The notes under the pieces: model-generated
Database searches by the model: none
Seen by the model: only the letters and a program-made list of their open reading frames with translations
What the model was told of the DNA's origin: nothing
Assembly: GCA_946060825.1 (NCBI GenBank)
Contig: CAMGPO010000105.1
Location: 1-5,231 of the forward strand
Source: an uncultured Clostridia bacterium
Lineage (GTDB): Bacteria > Bacillota > Clostridia > Oscillospirales > Oscillospiraceae
Direction of reading: 5' to 3'
DNA: 5,231 nt
Program-made: the position numbers and the translations under genes
Shown: piece after piece, positions 5,155-5,231 of the stretch
Numbering within the stretch: position 1 is the stretch's first letter
Layout of the letters: every line of letters starts with the position of its first letter

Positions 5155-5231
5155 ATGTTACTATCCGCGGAGCATCTCTCCATCAACTTCGGCAGCCGTC
5201 AGCTGCTGCGGGATGTGAATTTTTATCTGAA
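5155..5231 (+). CDS. ABC-F-like ATPase, N-terminus (3' truncated by window)
   Basis: Only the first 25 codons are visible. They read MLLSAEHLSINFGSRQ followed by LLRDVNFYL, the first beta strands of an ABC ATPase domain: a short strand, the aromatic Phe of the A-loop region, and the LL-x-D-V strand before Walker A. Starting directly at the strand, with the form INFGSRQLL, fits ABC-F proteins (Uup/EttA type, two fused ATPase domains acting on the ribosome and not in membranes). An ordinary transporter ATPase cannot be ruled out because Walker A lies beyond the window. The start is supported by AAGGAGAA at 5143-5150. Confidence 0.65.
   Translation, partial: MLLSAEHLSINFGSRQLLRDVNFYL

Overview
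The window looks like a stretch of chromosome from a GC-rich, Gram-positive anaerobe of the class Clostridia. My best guess is a gut Oscillospiraceae-type organism. This rests on GC-rich coding sequence (judged by eye), strong AGGAGG-type ribosome binding sites, a surface protein held by a C-terminal membrane anchor, and EamA and ABC proteins that read like clostridial family members. The lineage is inferred, not demonstrated. I see no mobile element, CRISPR array, tRNA or rRNA.

Layout. (1) Positions 1-1398, plus strand: the C-terminal end of a YgjP-type zinc metallopeptidase (HExxH), overlapped by 29 bases by a complete gcvT-like aminomethyltransferase gene. (2) Positions 1385-1410: a perfect 11-bp hairpin between convergent genes, with the gcvT stop codon in its loop; it probably terminates the leftward operon. 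(3) Positions 4022-1417, minus strand: a compact three-gene operon of a DrrA-like ABC ATPase, an ABC-2 permease and a secreted protein with two related beta-rich repeats and a C-terminal membrane anchor. (4) Positions 4023-4263: a divergent intergenic region with a 12-bp palindrome carrying TATAAT on both strands, a strong plus-strand terminator hairpin that no visible gene feeds, and an extended -10 promoter for the next gene. (5) Positions 4264-5231, plus strand: an EamA/DMT transporter built from two nearly equal halves about half identical in sequence, followed 27 bases later by the start of an ABC-F-like ATPase that runs off the window.

How the genes work together. The clearest functional unit is the leftward operon: the ATPase and permease should form an exporter or ABC-2 type transporter, and the third gene supplies an extracellular membrane-tethered protein. 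Its tight linkage suggests an accessory or ligand-binding role. The aminomethyltransferase stands without other glycine-cleavage genes in view, so the rest of that system must be elsewhere or the protein works differently. The EamA transporter and the ABC-F-like gene probably share a transcript.

The points most worth a second look are the two-fold EamA fusion with DNA-level identity between halves, the ABC transporter with its anchored repeat protein, and the unexplained terminator and symmetric promoter in the divergent region.
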